64,000 nt of DNA from G965207345 sp965207345. Lineage in GTDB: Bacteria > Pseudomonadota > Gammaproteobacteria > PS1 > Pseudothioglobaceae. The DNA lies in assembly GCA_965207345.1 (NCBI GenBank), contig OZ242280.1, forward strand, positions 992,001 through 1,056,000, given 5' to 3'. The number at the start of each line of letters is the position of its first letter. Within the stretch, counting starts at the first letter, position 1. This document shows, piece after piece, positions 9,132 to 17,662 of this stretch. The translations under genes were made by a program, and so were the position numbers. The notes below the pieces were generated by a model. That model was not told where the DNA came from. It saw only the letters and a list, made by a program, of their open reading frames with translations, and made no database searches.

Positions 9132-9697
9132 TTTTTCTCAATATCTAAATCTTTTAATTTTCGATATAACGTAGTTCGTTCTAATTGTGCTACTATTGCA
9201 ACTTTAGAGATGTTGTAGTTATTTGTTTTTAGGTGGTGTAGAAAATAAAATTTTTCAAAAGCATTTCTTGCTTCCTTGAGAGGCATTTGAAAATAATTCG
9301 TTTGATAAATACCGTAATCAAATTGTTTAAGTCTGCTAAAAATATTTCTAATGGTTGGCAATAGATTATCAAATGGCTTAGATAAGTAATCAATAGCACC
9401 AAGTTTAATAGCATCAACTGCAGTTTTTATATCACCGTGTCCTGACATAATGACAACAGGGGTGCTAAAACCCTCATGACGCCAATGTTTTAATAACGTT
9501 AAACCATCAATACCTGGCATCCAAATATCCATCAGAATTAAATCAAATTTTTTTTTAGCAACTTGTATTTTTGCCTCGCTTGCACTAAAAGCTAAACTGA
9601 CTTCATAGTTGACATCTTCAAGCGTATCTTGCATGACCTCTGCATTCACTCTTTCATCGTCAACGATTAAAATTTTGCCGATAATTTGTTTATTCAC
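9128..9697 (-). CDS. ntrX: NtrX-like response regulator lacking the AAA+ domain
   Basis: Partner of the histidine kinase NtrY encoded immediately upstream. The 189-residue protein has an intact receiver domain (residues about 8-125; acidic pair Asp13/Asp14, phosphorylation site Asp57 in LILMDIWMPGIDG, conserved Lys in LSKPFDN). It ends with a Fis-type helix-turn-helix (about 141-189; NISKVAIVAQLERTTLYRKLKDLDI) that is clearly of NtrX type. Typical NtrX is about 450 residues long, with a central AAA+ ATPase that remodels sigma-54 RNA polymerase; that whole domain is missing here. The reading frame is continuous and well formed. The architecture is like RegA/PrrA regulators, so it probably works by direct DNA binding, independently of sigma-54. 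Confidence 0.85.
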   Translation of the reverse strand: MNKQIIGKILIVDDERVNAEVMQDTLEDVNYEVSLAFSASEAKIQVAKKKFDLILMDIWMPGIDGLTLLKHWRHEGFSTPVVIMSGHGDIKTAVDAIKLGAIDYLSKPFDNLLPTIRNIFSRLKQFDYGIYQTNYFQMPLKEARNAFEKFYFLHHLKTNNYNISKVAIVAQLERTTLYRKLKDLDIEKK

Positions 9698-9744
9698 TAT
9701 TTTTTCTGAGTGATGTATTTTTTTAAGGAAAAATAATTTTTCAG

Positions 9745-11916
9745 TTATGTTGGTGTTTTAAATATGATTTCAATGCATGCACCAACTATTTTATTGTTTT
9801 CTGTTAAGTTAGAGATACTAATTTTTGCATCATGTTCTGCCAAAATACTTTTAACAATCGCCATTCCTAAACCACCACCCTCTTTACTTTTTGTAGTAAC
9901 GTAAGGTTCAAATATTTTATCTTTGACAGCATCTGGAAAACCGCCTCCATTATCAATAACTGTCAATTTTACCATGCGCTTACTTGGGGTAGTGTGTGAG
10001 CCAATGTGAATTTTTATGTTGTTTTTGTAATGAACTGCCTCAATAGAATTTTTAATTAAATTAATAAACACTCTTTGCATACTGTTTGTATCCAGCAATA
10101 AATTAGGCAAATTTGTATCTAAATTAAGCTTAATTTCAATATTATTTTGTTCTTCATATAGTGTTACGACCTGGGAGATAAGATTGTTTAAAGATTGCAA
10201 TTGTTTCTCCATTACGGGTGCTTTAGTGTATTCAGTAAAGGCTGATATCATTGCATCTATAGATTGCACTTGTTGCACAATGGTGCGTGTTGTTTTATCA
10301 ATAATAGCAGCATCTTTTGCTTGTAGTTTTGATAAAAATTTATTTCTTAGGCGTTTAGCAGAAAGCAAAATAGGCGTGAGTGGATTTTTAACTTCGTGTG
10401 CCATTTTCATTGCTACACCAGCCCAAGCAGCTTTATTTTGTGCATGGCGTAATTCAGTAATATCTTTAAGAATAATAACATAACCCAGTATCTCACCTTC
10501 ATCTTCTAATCTTGCACCTTGACATGAAAGTAAAATAGAATGAAGATATATTGGGACTTCAATGGTTGCATTCCATTCATTTTTACCGAGATCAAAATGT
10601 GCACTTATCATTTCAAAAAGTGGCTTCAATTCGCAGTGTTTGCGCATCATATCAAGATAAGGCTTACCTGTAAATTTTTGAATATTGCTAATACGCAATA
10701 TCTTACTTACTTCTGGATTTAGCATTTTAATCAAATAATGCTCATCAAGTGCGATAACCCCATAAGAGTACTTCAAAATAGTTTCTAAATATATTTTTTG
10801 CGTAGCAAGGCGGTGCTGGGAGGTTTTAATATCTTTAGCCATATGGTTAAATAAGTCAATTAAAATGCGTGCATCATCGTCTCTGGTATGACGGATAAAA
10901 ACATCATAATTTCCTTTTGATACTTCCTTAGTTGCCTTTGAAAGCTTATTAAGCGGTAGCATAAGTGTACTAATCATTTTGGAGACGATAACTAAAATAC
11001 TTAAAACAATGAGTAACATTGTACTGCTCATATCAATAAGAAATGCACGTCTAAGCGGTGCTAAGTTAATTTGTATGCTTAATTGCGTATTTTTTAATTG
11101 ATTCAATTGTTGCAAAAAATGACTGTTGCTATCATCTACAATGTAACGCACTAATACATTAAAAGGCGCATTATTCTTTTCACCTAGATAGAGGCTAGAC
11201 ATATTGACTTCAATAATATGATTTTTAAATTCAACATTTGCTTTTTCATAAATTTGTAAATTTTTCTCTTGATATAGAGGTTTTTCAAGGATAGGCGGAC
11301 ACGCAGTATTTTTAGCAGTGTAGGTAAGCATTTTATCCTCATTGTTTGTAATTACAATTTGACAAGCTAACTCACGCAAAACTAATTCGTTCGCTATAGC
11401 TTGCATTCTATTTTTGTAGTCATTTGTATTTGGTTTATAGTTATTATTTTGTAAAATAATATTGAGAATAGAATTTGTCCTATCACGATATTTCTCTAAT
11501 CTTAATAATTCAACATTCTTAGCAAGTTTTGTTCTATCACTAAGCGCTTTTTCCTGAATTTCGATGGCAAAGTTTTCAATATTTTGGATACTATTTTGTA
11601 GAGATTTGAATGAAAATGCATAAAATGATAAAAGGGGCACAATACTAAGCAGAGGTATTATTTTGACAAAAGACCAGGTAAGCTTTGATCCTAGTGTGCC
11701 ATAACTTGCCTGTTTAGCTAAATTACGAATATTGCGGTAAATAAACATAAGCGCTAGAGCACCCATTACTAAATTATAAATAAATAGTGTTGACCACCAT
11801 TTTGTAATGTCCTTTGGATTGAATCCAAGATAGAACATGCCCATAATGGAAATTGAAAAACAAACAAACCAAAACCAGTTTGGCGGTATGGCATTTATGC
11901 TAATTTTATTTAACAT
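9745..11916 (-). CDS. ntrY: Sensor histidine kinase NtrY
   Basis: A membrane-bound sensor kinase, 723 residues long, that should phosphorylate the NtrX-like regulator next to it. In order: three N-terminal hydrophobic segments (about residues 10-110), a long extracytoplasmic region, another membrane segment near residue 300, a HAMP linker, a PAS domain, the HisKA box with His507 (MAHEVKNPLTP), then HATPase motifs N (NLIKNSIEA), G1 (DNGGGF) and G2 (GGGLGMAIV). This is the standard NtrY layout, linked to nitrogen or redox status in other proteobacteria. The signal is not known here. ntrX starts 47 bases downstream. Confidence 0.92.
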   Translation of the reverse strand: MLNKISINAIPPNWFWFVCFSISIMGMFYLGFNPKDITKWWSTLFIYNLVMGALALMFIYRNIRNLAKQASYGTLGSKLTWSFVKIIPLLSIVPLLSFYAFSFKSLQNSIQNIENFAIEIQEKALSDRTKLAKNVELLRLEKYRDRTNSILNIILQNNNYKPNTNDYKNRMQAIANELVLRELACQIVITNNEDKMLTYTAKNTACPPILEKPLYQEKNLQIYEKANVEFKNHIIEVNMSSLYLGEKNNAPFNVLVRYIVDDSNSHFLQQLNQLKNTQLSIQINLAPLRRAFLIDMSSTMLLIVLSILVIVSKMISTLMLPLNKLSKATKEVSKGNYDVFIRHTRDDDARILIDLFNHMAKDIKTSQHRLATQKIYLETILKYSYGVIALDEHYLIKMLNPEVSKILRISNIQKFTGKPYLDMMRKHCELKPLFEMISAHFDLGKNEWNATIEVPIYLHSILLSCQGARLEDEGEILGYVIILKDITELRHAQNKAAWAGVAMKMAHEVKNPLTPILLSAKRLRNKFLSKLQAKDAAIIDKTTRTIVQQVQSIDAMISAFTEYTKAPVMEKQLQSLNNLISQVVTLYEEQNNIEIKLNLDTNLPNLLLDTNSMQRVFINLIKNSIEAVHYKNNIKIHIGSHTTPSKRMVKLTVIDNGGGFPDAVKDKIFEPYVTTKSKEGGGLGMAIVKSILAEHDAKISISNLTENNKIVGACIEIIFKTPT

Positions 11917-12120
11917 CAGTTATCTTTATTTTTGCTGATTTTGCTAAGCTAGATATATGTTTTTTGAGATTGCTCTTATTACATACAAAATATGCACATT
12001 ATATATCAAAGAGCAAATTGTTATTTATCTGCAATTATGTATCAAGGTATTTTTGTTATAATGCTTTGACATTATTTTTATAAAAAACAATATATTTACA
12101 CAAATTATCTTAATATATTT

Positions 12121-13194
12121 ATGGTCTTTGATGTAATAGAAACCCAGCATTCTTTAAAAATATTTACCCAGAAACTCAAAAGCGAGTCTATGCTTGAAAA
12201 TAAATTTATTGTAGGCATTGACACTGAATTTGCTAGTTATAATTGCTATTATCCAAAATTATGTTTATTGCAAATTTCAACTAGTAAACATTGTTATTTG
12301 ATTGATGCTATTAAGATTGCTGATTTAAGTATTTTATTTGAAATACTTTATACCCACAAAGTGTTATGGGTTACACACGCTGCAAATCAAGATATTGCTA
12401 TTTTAGAGCGTTTAAGTAAACGTTTTCCTAAGCATGTTTTTGATACGCAAATTGCTACCTCTTTACTTGGTTATGGTATTCAAGTTTCGTATAAGACGCT
12501 TGTGCAAAAATTATTTGCCAAATGTATCGATAAAACTTATACGCGTTTTGATTGGCAAATAAGGCCACTACCAATTGCAGCAAAACATTATGCATTCACA
12601 GATGTGAGTTACTTGCTGGAAATGTATAATGTATTAAGTGCTAAATTAGTACAGGAAAAAAAATCTGCTTGGTTTGATGAAGAAATATATGCGATGATGA
12701 AAAAAATTGCAAATCCCATTCTACCTGAGATGAGGTGGCAATATCTAACAAATATTCATACTTTATCTAAATCTTATTATTTGGCAGCATTTTATTTAGC
12801 AGCTTGGCGAGAATTAGAAGCAAGAAGACGTAATATACCTAGAAAATGGTTTATCAAAGACAGTAATTTATTAGCCTATGCTTGCGGTAAAGCAAAATTG
12901 TCGCATGCAAAAGAAAATGCGTTTGAAGAATTTAAAAAAACGTATCAATTTAAACTTCAGAACTCGCTTACATTAAATGTTGTAAAATTAAATCAAGATG
13001 AAAAAAACCAATACATGAAGCTCAAAAATTTAATACATAAAACCGCATCTCGCTATCAGATTTCTACTAATGTATTGGCTACTCGTCAATCTATGATAGC
13101 ATTTATAAAAGGCAATGAGACAAATTTACTACAAGGCTGGCGTGGTAAAATTTTGTTTGAACCGTTAGAGGAGATTGGCTGGTGTATGAAATAG
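12121..13194 (+). CDS. rnd: Ribonuclease D
   Basis: RNase D is a 3'-5' exoribonuclease of the DEDD family that trims tRNA and other small RNA ends. The 357-residue protein has the exonuclease motifs in order: motif I (GIDTEFASY), motif II (WVTHAANQDIAIL) and motif III (HYAFTDVSYLLEMY, the DEDDy tyrosine form). A helical C-terminal part follows that should contain the HRDC-type RNA-binding domains, although these are divergent. A TATAAT box at 12057-12062 may serve as its -10 element; no convincing -35 was seen. rsmD follows after 15 bases. Confidence 0.9.
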   Translation: MVFDVIETQHSLKIFTQKLKSESMLENKFIVGIDTEFASYNCYYPKLCLLQISTSKHCYLIDAIKIADLSILFEILYTHKVLWVTHAANQDIAILERLSKRFPKHVFDTQIATSLLGYGIQVSYKTLVQKLFAKCIDKTYTRFDWQIRPLPIAAKHYAFTDVSYLLEMYNVLSAKLVQEKKSAWFDEEIYAMMKKIANPILPEMRWQYLTNIHTLSKSYYLAAFYLAAWRELEARRRNIPRKWFIKDSNLLAYACGKAKLSHAKENAFEEFKKTYQFKLQNSLTLNVVKLNQDEKNQYMKLKNLIHKTASRYQISTNVLATRQSMIAFIKGNETNLLQGWRGKILFEPLEEIGWCMK

Positions 13195-13209
13195 CTCACG
13201 CAAATATTA

Positions 13210-13776
13210 GTGAATCGCCATAGTGTGCGCATTATCTCTGGAAGGTGGCGCAGTCGTCGTTTGTCCATTGTTAACTCAGTGCACCTGCGCCCAACACCTG
13301 ATAGAGTGAGAGAGACATTATTTAACTGGATAGGATCAGACATTATCAATAAAACGGTACTTGATTTATTTGCTGGTAGCGGTATTTTGTCGTTTGAAGC
13401 GCTTTCAAGGAGAGCAAAGTCCGCAACTTTAGTAGAAATTAATGCACTAGCTTGTAAGCAATTACGACAAAGTAAAGCACAATTATCGCAGGCAATGCCT
13501 GCTACTGTTGTGCGCGAAGATGTGCATCATTATTTAAAAAAACAACCGCCGTATCACTTTGATTATGTTTTTTTGGATCCACCTTTTAAGCTAAATTTAA
13601 TCCGTACTACATTGGAATTATTAGGTGATATGGTTTTTATACGGGCGGGCACAAAAATATATATTGAACATTTTGAGCCGATTGTTGTAGAAAAATTACC
13701 TGTGTGTGCTCGCCTTATCAAACAAAGTCGTGCTGGCAAGGTTTTTTATGCTTTATTGTTGGTTGAAGCACTATGA
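13210..13776 (+). CDS. rsmD: 16S rRNA guanine-966 N2 methyltransferase RsmD
   Basis: RsmD methylates G966 of 16S rRNA in the assembled 30S subunit. The 188-residue protein starts with GTG (13210). It shows the typical N-terminal RIISGRWRSRRL and LRPTPDRVRETLFNWI, the SAM-binding LDLFAGSGILSFEALSR, and the catalytic DPPF motif in VFLDPPFKLN. It overlaps the coaD start by four bases (ATGA, 13773-13776). The rsmD-coaD pairing is very common in bacteria. Confidence 0.95.
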   Translation: MNRHSVRIISGRWRSRRLSIVNSVHLRPTPDRVRETLFNWIGSDIINKTVLDLFAGSGILSFEALSRRAKSATLVEINALACKQLRQSKAQLSQAMPATVVREDVHHYLKKQPPYHFDYVFLDPPFKLNLIRTTLELLGDMVFIRAGTKIYIEHFEPIVVEKLPVCARLIKQSRAGKVFYALLLVEAL

Positions 13777-14261
13777 AAAAAAATACTATTATTTATCCTG
13801 GTTCTTTTGATCCAATTACAAATGGACATCTTGATTTAATTTCTCGCGCGAGTAGGTTATTTAATCAAGTAGTTGTCGGTATCACGCAAAATCAAAAAAA
13901 ACCTTCTTTTTTACCCATTGAAATGCGTCTTATGTTATCAAAAGAGGTGGTGAAACATTTGCATAACGTTGAAGTTTTAATTTTTGATAGGCTGCTTGTT
14001 GAATTTGCACATAAAGAGAATGCACGTATTATTTTAAGGGGATTAAGGGCGGTTTCTGATTTTGAATATGAATTTCAATTATCGGGTATGAATAAACATC
14101 TAGATCCAGACATTGAAACTTTATTTATGACTTCAGCAGAAAAATATGCTAATATTTCCTCAAATTTGGTAAGAGAAATCGCGCTACTTGGTGGCGAGAT
14201 TGGTAAATTCGTACCTGTTGTTGTCAAAGAAAGTATTTTAGAATATGTCAAAAAATTATAA
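13773..14261 (+). CDS. coaD: Phosphopantetheine adenylyltransferase
   Basis: CoaD transfers AMP from ATP to 4'-phosphopantetheine, the penultimate step of coenzyme A synthesis. The 162-residue sequence is full length. It contains the nucleotidyltransferase motif YPGSFDPITNGHLDL (T/HxGH signature TNGH), the substrate-binding RGLRAVSDFEYE, and the second ATP motif as ANISSNLVRE in place of the usual SSTLVRE. It overlaps rsmD by four bases and the following dehydrogenase gene by 17 bases, so the three should be translated from one message. Confidence 0.96.
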   Translation: MKKNTIIYPGSFDPITNGHLDLISRASRLFNQVVVGITQNQKKPSFLPIEMRLMLSKEVVKHLHNVEVLIFDRLLVEFAHKENARIILRGLRAVSDFEYEFQLSGMNKHLDPDIETLFMTSAEKYANISSNLVREIALLGGEIGKFVPVVVKESILEYVKKL

Positions 14262-15849
14262 AAATAGTGTGGCTAGTAATAAAAAAATTCTTATTATTGG
14301 CGGTGGATTTGCAGGTGTTTTTTTTACTAAAAATTTACTTAGAAACCTTAAAAAAAACACGCAGAATAATATTGATATTGAACTTATTAGCGATCATAAT
14401 TATTTTGTTTTTCAGCCGCTTTTGCCTGAAGTTAGCTCAGGCATTATTAACCCGCATGATGCAGTTACCCCACTTCGTGTTTTGCTTCCTAATGTGAAAC
14501 ATCGTCTGGCGAGTGTTATAAGAATTAATAGCGAACATAGTAGGGTAGAGCTTCTACAAGGTCGCTATAAAAAATTGATTCGTGTCCATTATGACGAACT
14601 TATTTTAGCGTGTGGGCAAAAAAGTAATGTAAATCTTGTTGGTTTTACAGAACATACTTTTATGATGAAAAATTTAAGCGATGCTTTTTTGCTAAGAAAT
14701 CATATCTTAAAATGTTTAGAACTTGCAGATGTTACTCTAGATAGTGCGGTGAGGAGGAGTGCTTTAACTTTTGTTGTGGCAGGTGGGGGGTTTTCTGGTG
14801 TTGAAACGATTGGTGAATTGCAAGATATGATATTGAGAATAATAAAGTATTATCCAAATATTATCTTAAATGAAATACGTTTTATTTTGTTGCAAAAAGC
14901 AAAGCGTATTTTGACAGAATTGCCAGAATCACTCGCACGATACGCACATAAAAAATTGGCTAAACGTCAGATAGATATCCGAGTTAATATTGGTGTAAAG
15001 CGCGCTAGTGCATCATATTTGGAAACAGATGATAATACGCGTATTGATACGCGTACCATCATTACAACTATTGGTAGTAGTCCTGTTGAGTTTATACGCA
15101 AATCTTTTGCATTAAAACAAGGTAAAATTCCAGTGAATAGCTATATGCAGCTTGAAGAAAATCCACACATTTGGGCACTTGGTGATGTAGCATTAATACC
15201 ACTATTTAATCGCGATAAAAATAAAATATATGCGCCAGCAACAGCACAATTTGCTGTTAGTGAAGCAAAGATATTGGCGCACAATTTGCTTGCACATTTA
15301 TCCAATCAGCCTAAGAAAAATTTTAATTTTAAACCACTTGGTTTAATGGCATCTCTGGGGGCTTATCAAGGTGTTGCAGAAATTTATGGCATACATATAT
15401 CTGGTATGCTAGCTTGGAGTATATGGCGTGGTATTTATATGACAAAACTTCCTGGAAATATCACTAAACTTAGAGTAGCACTTAATTGGGTAATGGATTA
15501 TTTTTTCCCACGCACACTTGTACAAATATCTTCTACGTGCGAAGAATCTATGCATTACATGTGTTTTAATAAAGGTGATATCATTTGTGAAACAGGTGAG
15601 ATTATAACCCATTTTTCGCTTATTGTATCAGGTCGTGTATTATGCAAAAATAAAGATAAGAAGTATATTTTAGAGGCACAAGATTTTTTTGGTGCAGATA
15701 TTAAAACTTATGACTCAAGTCATAACTATCAGGTCAGTGCACTTGAAGACACTAGAATCCTAGCCATTCCTTGGCGTCAGTTTGTTGACTTAAAAAGAGA
15801 CTTCAGACGCTTTGATGAATTTACAAATAGCGTCAAAGAAAATAACTAA
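14245..15849 (+). CDS. Type II NADH dehydrogenase-like flavoprotein with C-terminal cNMP-binding-like domain
   Basis: A 534-residue protein whose first ~420 residues look like a type II (non-proton-pumping) NADH:quinone oxidoreductase. It has an FAD-binding GGGFAGVFF near residue 17, an NADH-binding AGGGFSGVETIGEL near residue 180, the ALGDVALI flavin motif, and a C-terminal amphipathic region (LAWSIWRGIYM...LNWVMDYFF) that anchors NDH-2 to the membrane. The last ~105 residues form an added beta-rich domain (MCFNKGDIICETGEI, FSLIVSGRVL, QDFFGAD, ALEDTRILAIP) that resembles the CAP/cNMP-binding fold. Whether it binds a nucleotide is unknown, since the phosphate-binding Arg-Ala pair is not evident. 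The gene overlaps coaD by 17 bases. Confidence 0.8.
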   Translation: MSKNYKNSVASNKKILIIGGGFAGVFFTKNLLRNLKKNTQNNIDIELISDHNYFVFQPLLPEVSSGIINPHDAVTPLRVLLPNVKHRLASVIRINSEHSRVELLQGRYKKLIRVHYDELILACGQKSNVNLVGFTEHTFMMKNLSDAFLLRNHILKCLELADVTLDSAVRRSALTFVVAGGGFSGVETIGELQDMILRIIKYYPNIILNEIRFILLQKAKRILTELPESLARYAHKKLAKRQIDIRVNIGVKRASASYLETDDNTRIDTRTIITTIGSSPVEFIRKSFALKQGKIPVNSYMQLEENPHIWALGDVALIPLFNRDKNKIYAPATAQFAVSEAKILAHNLLAHLSNQPKKNFNFKPLGLMASLGAYQGVAEIYGIHISGMLAWSIWRGIYMTKLPGNITKLRVALNWVMDYFFPRTLVQISSTCEESMHYMCFNKGDIICETGEIITHFSLIVSGRVLCKNKDKKYILEAQDFFGADIKTYDSSHNYQVSALEDTRILAIPWRQFVDLKRDFRRFDEFTNSVKENN

Positions 15850-15884
15850 AGTGCTTTGTACTTTGAGATATTTTTACCCTATTT

Positions 15885-16211
15885 CTAGGTTCTTGATGTA
15901 GCAAAACAATACGGCTCTACCGGACGGTTTACAACTTGAGAAACACTCATAATAGAAGCCATACTAGCGTTATGATACATACCTGCTTGCAATTTACGTA
16001 TATCTTCTACCTTTAAAGAGCTTGCATCAAACATGGCTAGATAAACTACATTCTTAGTATTTGTTTTGACGACAAAATTAATATTGCTATGTGGAGACTG
16101 ATAACCAAAATCTTTAGCATGTTTATTTGGATTTTTTCTTAATCTCTCGCGAAATTTTCTATCAAATAAAGTTTCGGCAATATTTCTAAAGCTTTTAACA
16201 TTATTATCCAT
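15885..16211 (-). CDS. Small NHLP-leader-like protein (possible RiPP precursor)
   Basis: A 108-residue protein with a good ribosome-binding site (GGAGAG before the ATG at 16211). Residues 8-55 follow the pattern of nitrile-hydratase-like leader peptides: Asp-Arg-x-Phe-Arg-x-x-Leu and Asn-Pro (DRKFRERLRKNPNKHA), then FGY, a hydrophobic strand INFVVKTNT and VVYLAMF. The remaining ~50 residues are a variable tail (SMASIMSVSQVV, PVEPYCFATS) with a single cysteine. It is clearly related to the tandem pair at 26379-27098. It stands alone between the NDH-2-like gene (convergent) and the CBS protein gene. The family resemblance is seen; the precursor role is inferred, and an uncharacterised small protein family is the alternative. 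Confidence 0.6.
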   Translation of the reverse strand: MDNNVKSFRNIAETLFDRKFRERLRKNPNKHAKDFGYQSPHSNINFVVKTNTKNVVYLAMFDASSLKVEDIRKLQAGMYHNASMASIMSVSQVVNRPVEPYCFATSRT

Positions 16212-16379
16212 TACTTCTCTCCTGTCTTAAATTTAATTCAAAAAAATTATAACCCGATGCTTGTAAATGATATATTAATATTTAGGGTTTAGTATGACTG
16301 TTTTATAATATTTTATAAGCTATCTGTGTTGACACTAAAATTCTTCCATGCCGTACTTGATATCAGTATTTTTATGGTA

Positions 16380-17636
16380 TTAAGATATTAATTTAACTTT
16401 ACATATTTTAACAAACTTAATAGAATTATCGGATACTTGCATAATTTCAAAGCGCGTATTATCAATTTGAATACACATATTATGTTTAGGGATATCTTGC
16501 AATTTTTCAATTAATAAACCATTGAGTGTTTTAGCACTTTGGCTACTTAAATTAAGAGATAAGGTTTGATTAATTTCATGGATACTGATTTTAGCATTTA
16601 TTAAATAGCTACCATCTTTTTGTGGAATTATTTCTGCAAAACTTTCATTTTGATTTGAAGTAAAATCGCCGACAATTTCTTCCAAAATGTCTTCTAGAAC
16701 TACCATGCCACGCAATTCTCCATATTCATTTATAACTAAACCCAGCCGATTTTCTGTATTTTGAAATACACCAAGTTGCTTGCTAAGCTTTGTGCCTTCG
16801 GGAATAAAATAGGGCGGTTTAATCAGATTTTTTAGGGATTCTAAGTCAAATTTATTCTTGGCGTATAAATTAGCAACATCACGCATATGTAAAATACCAA
16901 GAACATTATTTTCTGAAGTATCAAAAACTAGCAGTCGCGTATGCTGAGTATGTTTTAATTGTTGTATTATCTCATCTTCATTTTTTATATCAAAGCCAAT
17001 TAATTCATTTTTAGGAATCATAATATCTTCAACAGTTACTTGTTCCAGATCTAAAATATTAAGCAGCATTTGTTTGTAATTATCTGCAATTACATATTTT
17101 GTATCATCCACCGCAAGTTTGAGTTCTTCGGCACTCATAATATATTTTGTTTTATTGTTTGAAATTCCAATTATGCGTAGAAAAAAATTAGATAGTAAAT
17201 TAATAACATAAACAATTGGTTTAAAGATTTTAATTAACCATTTAATAACACCACTATTAGCTAGGGCAATTTTCTCTGGGTTTTTTGCAGCAAAGGTTTT
17301 AGGCGCAGTTTCTGCAAAAATTAAGATAATCATCGTGAGTATTAAAGACGCGATTACTACGCTACCCTCACCCCAAATTTTAATGGTAATGATCGTTGTA
17401 ATTGCTGAGGCAAAAATATTTACAAAATTATTGCCGAGTAAAATAGTAGCAATGAGTTCATCGGTATTTTCTAATAACTGTAGTGCACGCATCGCACGTT
17501 TATTACTTTTTGCAAAGTTTTTTAAACGATAGCGATTAATAGCTATCATCGAGGTTTCAGTGCCTGAGAAAAATGCAGATATTAAAATAAATAGTGCTAA
17601 AATTATTGATAACCAAATAATAGATATGTCGTTCAA
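16380..17636 (-). CDS. CNNM-domain/CBS-domain membrane protein (HlyC/CorC family transporter)
   Basis: A 418-residue protein of the UPF0053/YfjD-CorB type. The N-terminal CNNM membrane domain has about four hydrophobic segments and the signature SAFFSGTETSMIAINRYRL. Two CBS domains follow (around VTVEDIMIPKNELIGFD and LGVFQNTENRLGLVINEYGELRGMVVLEDILEEIVGD), then a C-terminal CorC_HlyC domain (about residues 330-418). Relatives are linked to magnesium or cobalt efflux or resistance. The earlier haemolysin annotation of this family is misleading. It ends the minus-strand group downstream of eno, with 26 bases between them. Confidence 0.88.
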   Translation of the reverse strand: MNDISIIWLSIILALFILISAFFSGTETSMIAINRYRLKNFAKSNKRAMRALQLLENTDELIATILLGNNFVNIFASAITTIITIKIWGEGSVVIASLILTMIILIFAETAPKTFAAKNPEKIALANSGVIKWLIKIFKPIVYVINLLSNFFLRIIGISNNKTKYIMSAEELKLAVDDTKYVIADNYKQMLLNILDLEQVTVEDIMIPKNELIGFDIKNEDEIIQQLKHTQHTRLLVFDTSENNVLGILHMRDVANLYAKNKFDLESLKNLIKPPYFIPEGTKLSKQLGVFQNTENRLGLVINEYGELRGMVVLEDILEEIVGDFTSNQNESFAEIIPQKDGSYLINAKISIHEINQTLSLNLSSQSAKTLNGLLIEKLQDIPKHNMCIQIDNTRFEIMQVSDNSIKFVKICKVKLIS

Positions 17637-17662
17637 TGGAATATGGGATTAAAAATAAAAAA

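Noticed and set aside
11917..12120. Small RNA in the divergent ntrY-rnd gap
   Set aside because: Only an AT-rich stretch with a possible -10 box was seen; no stable stem with a T-run.
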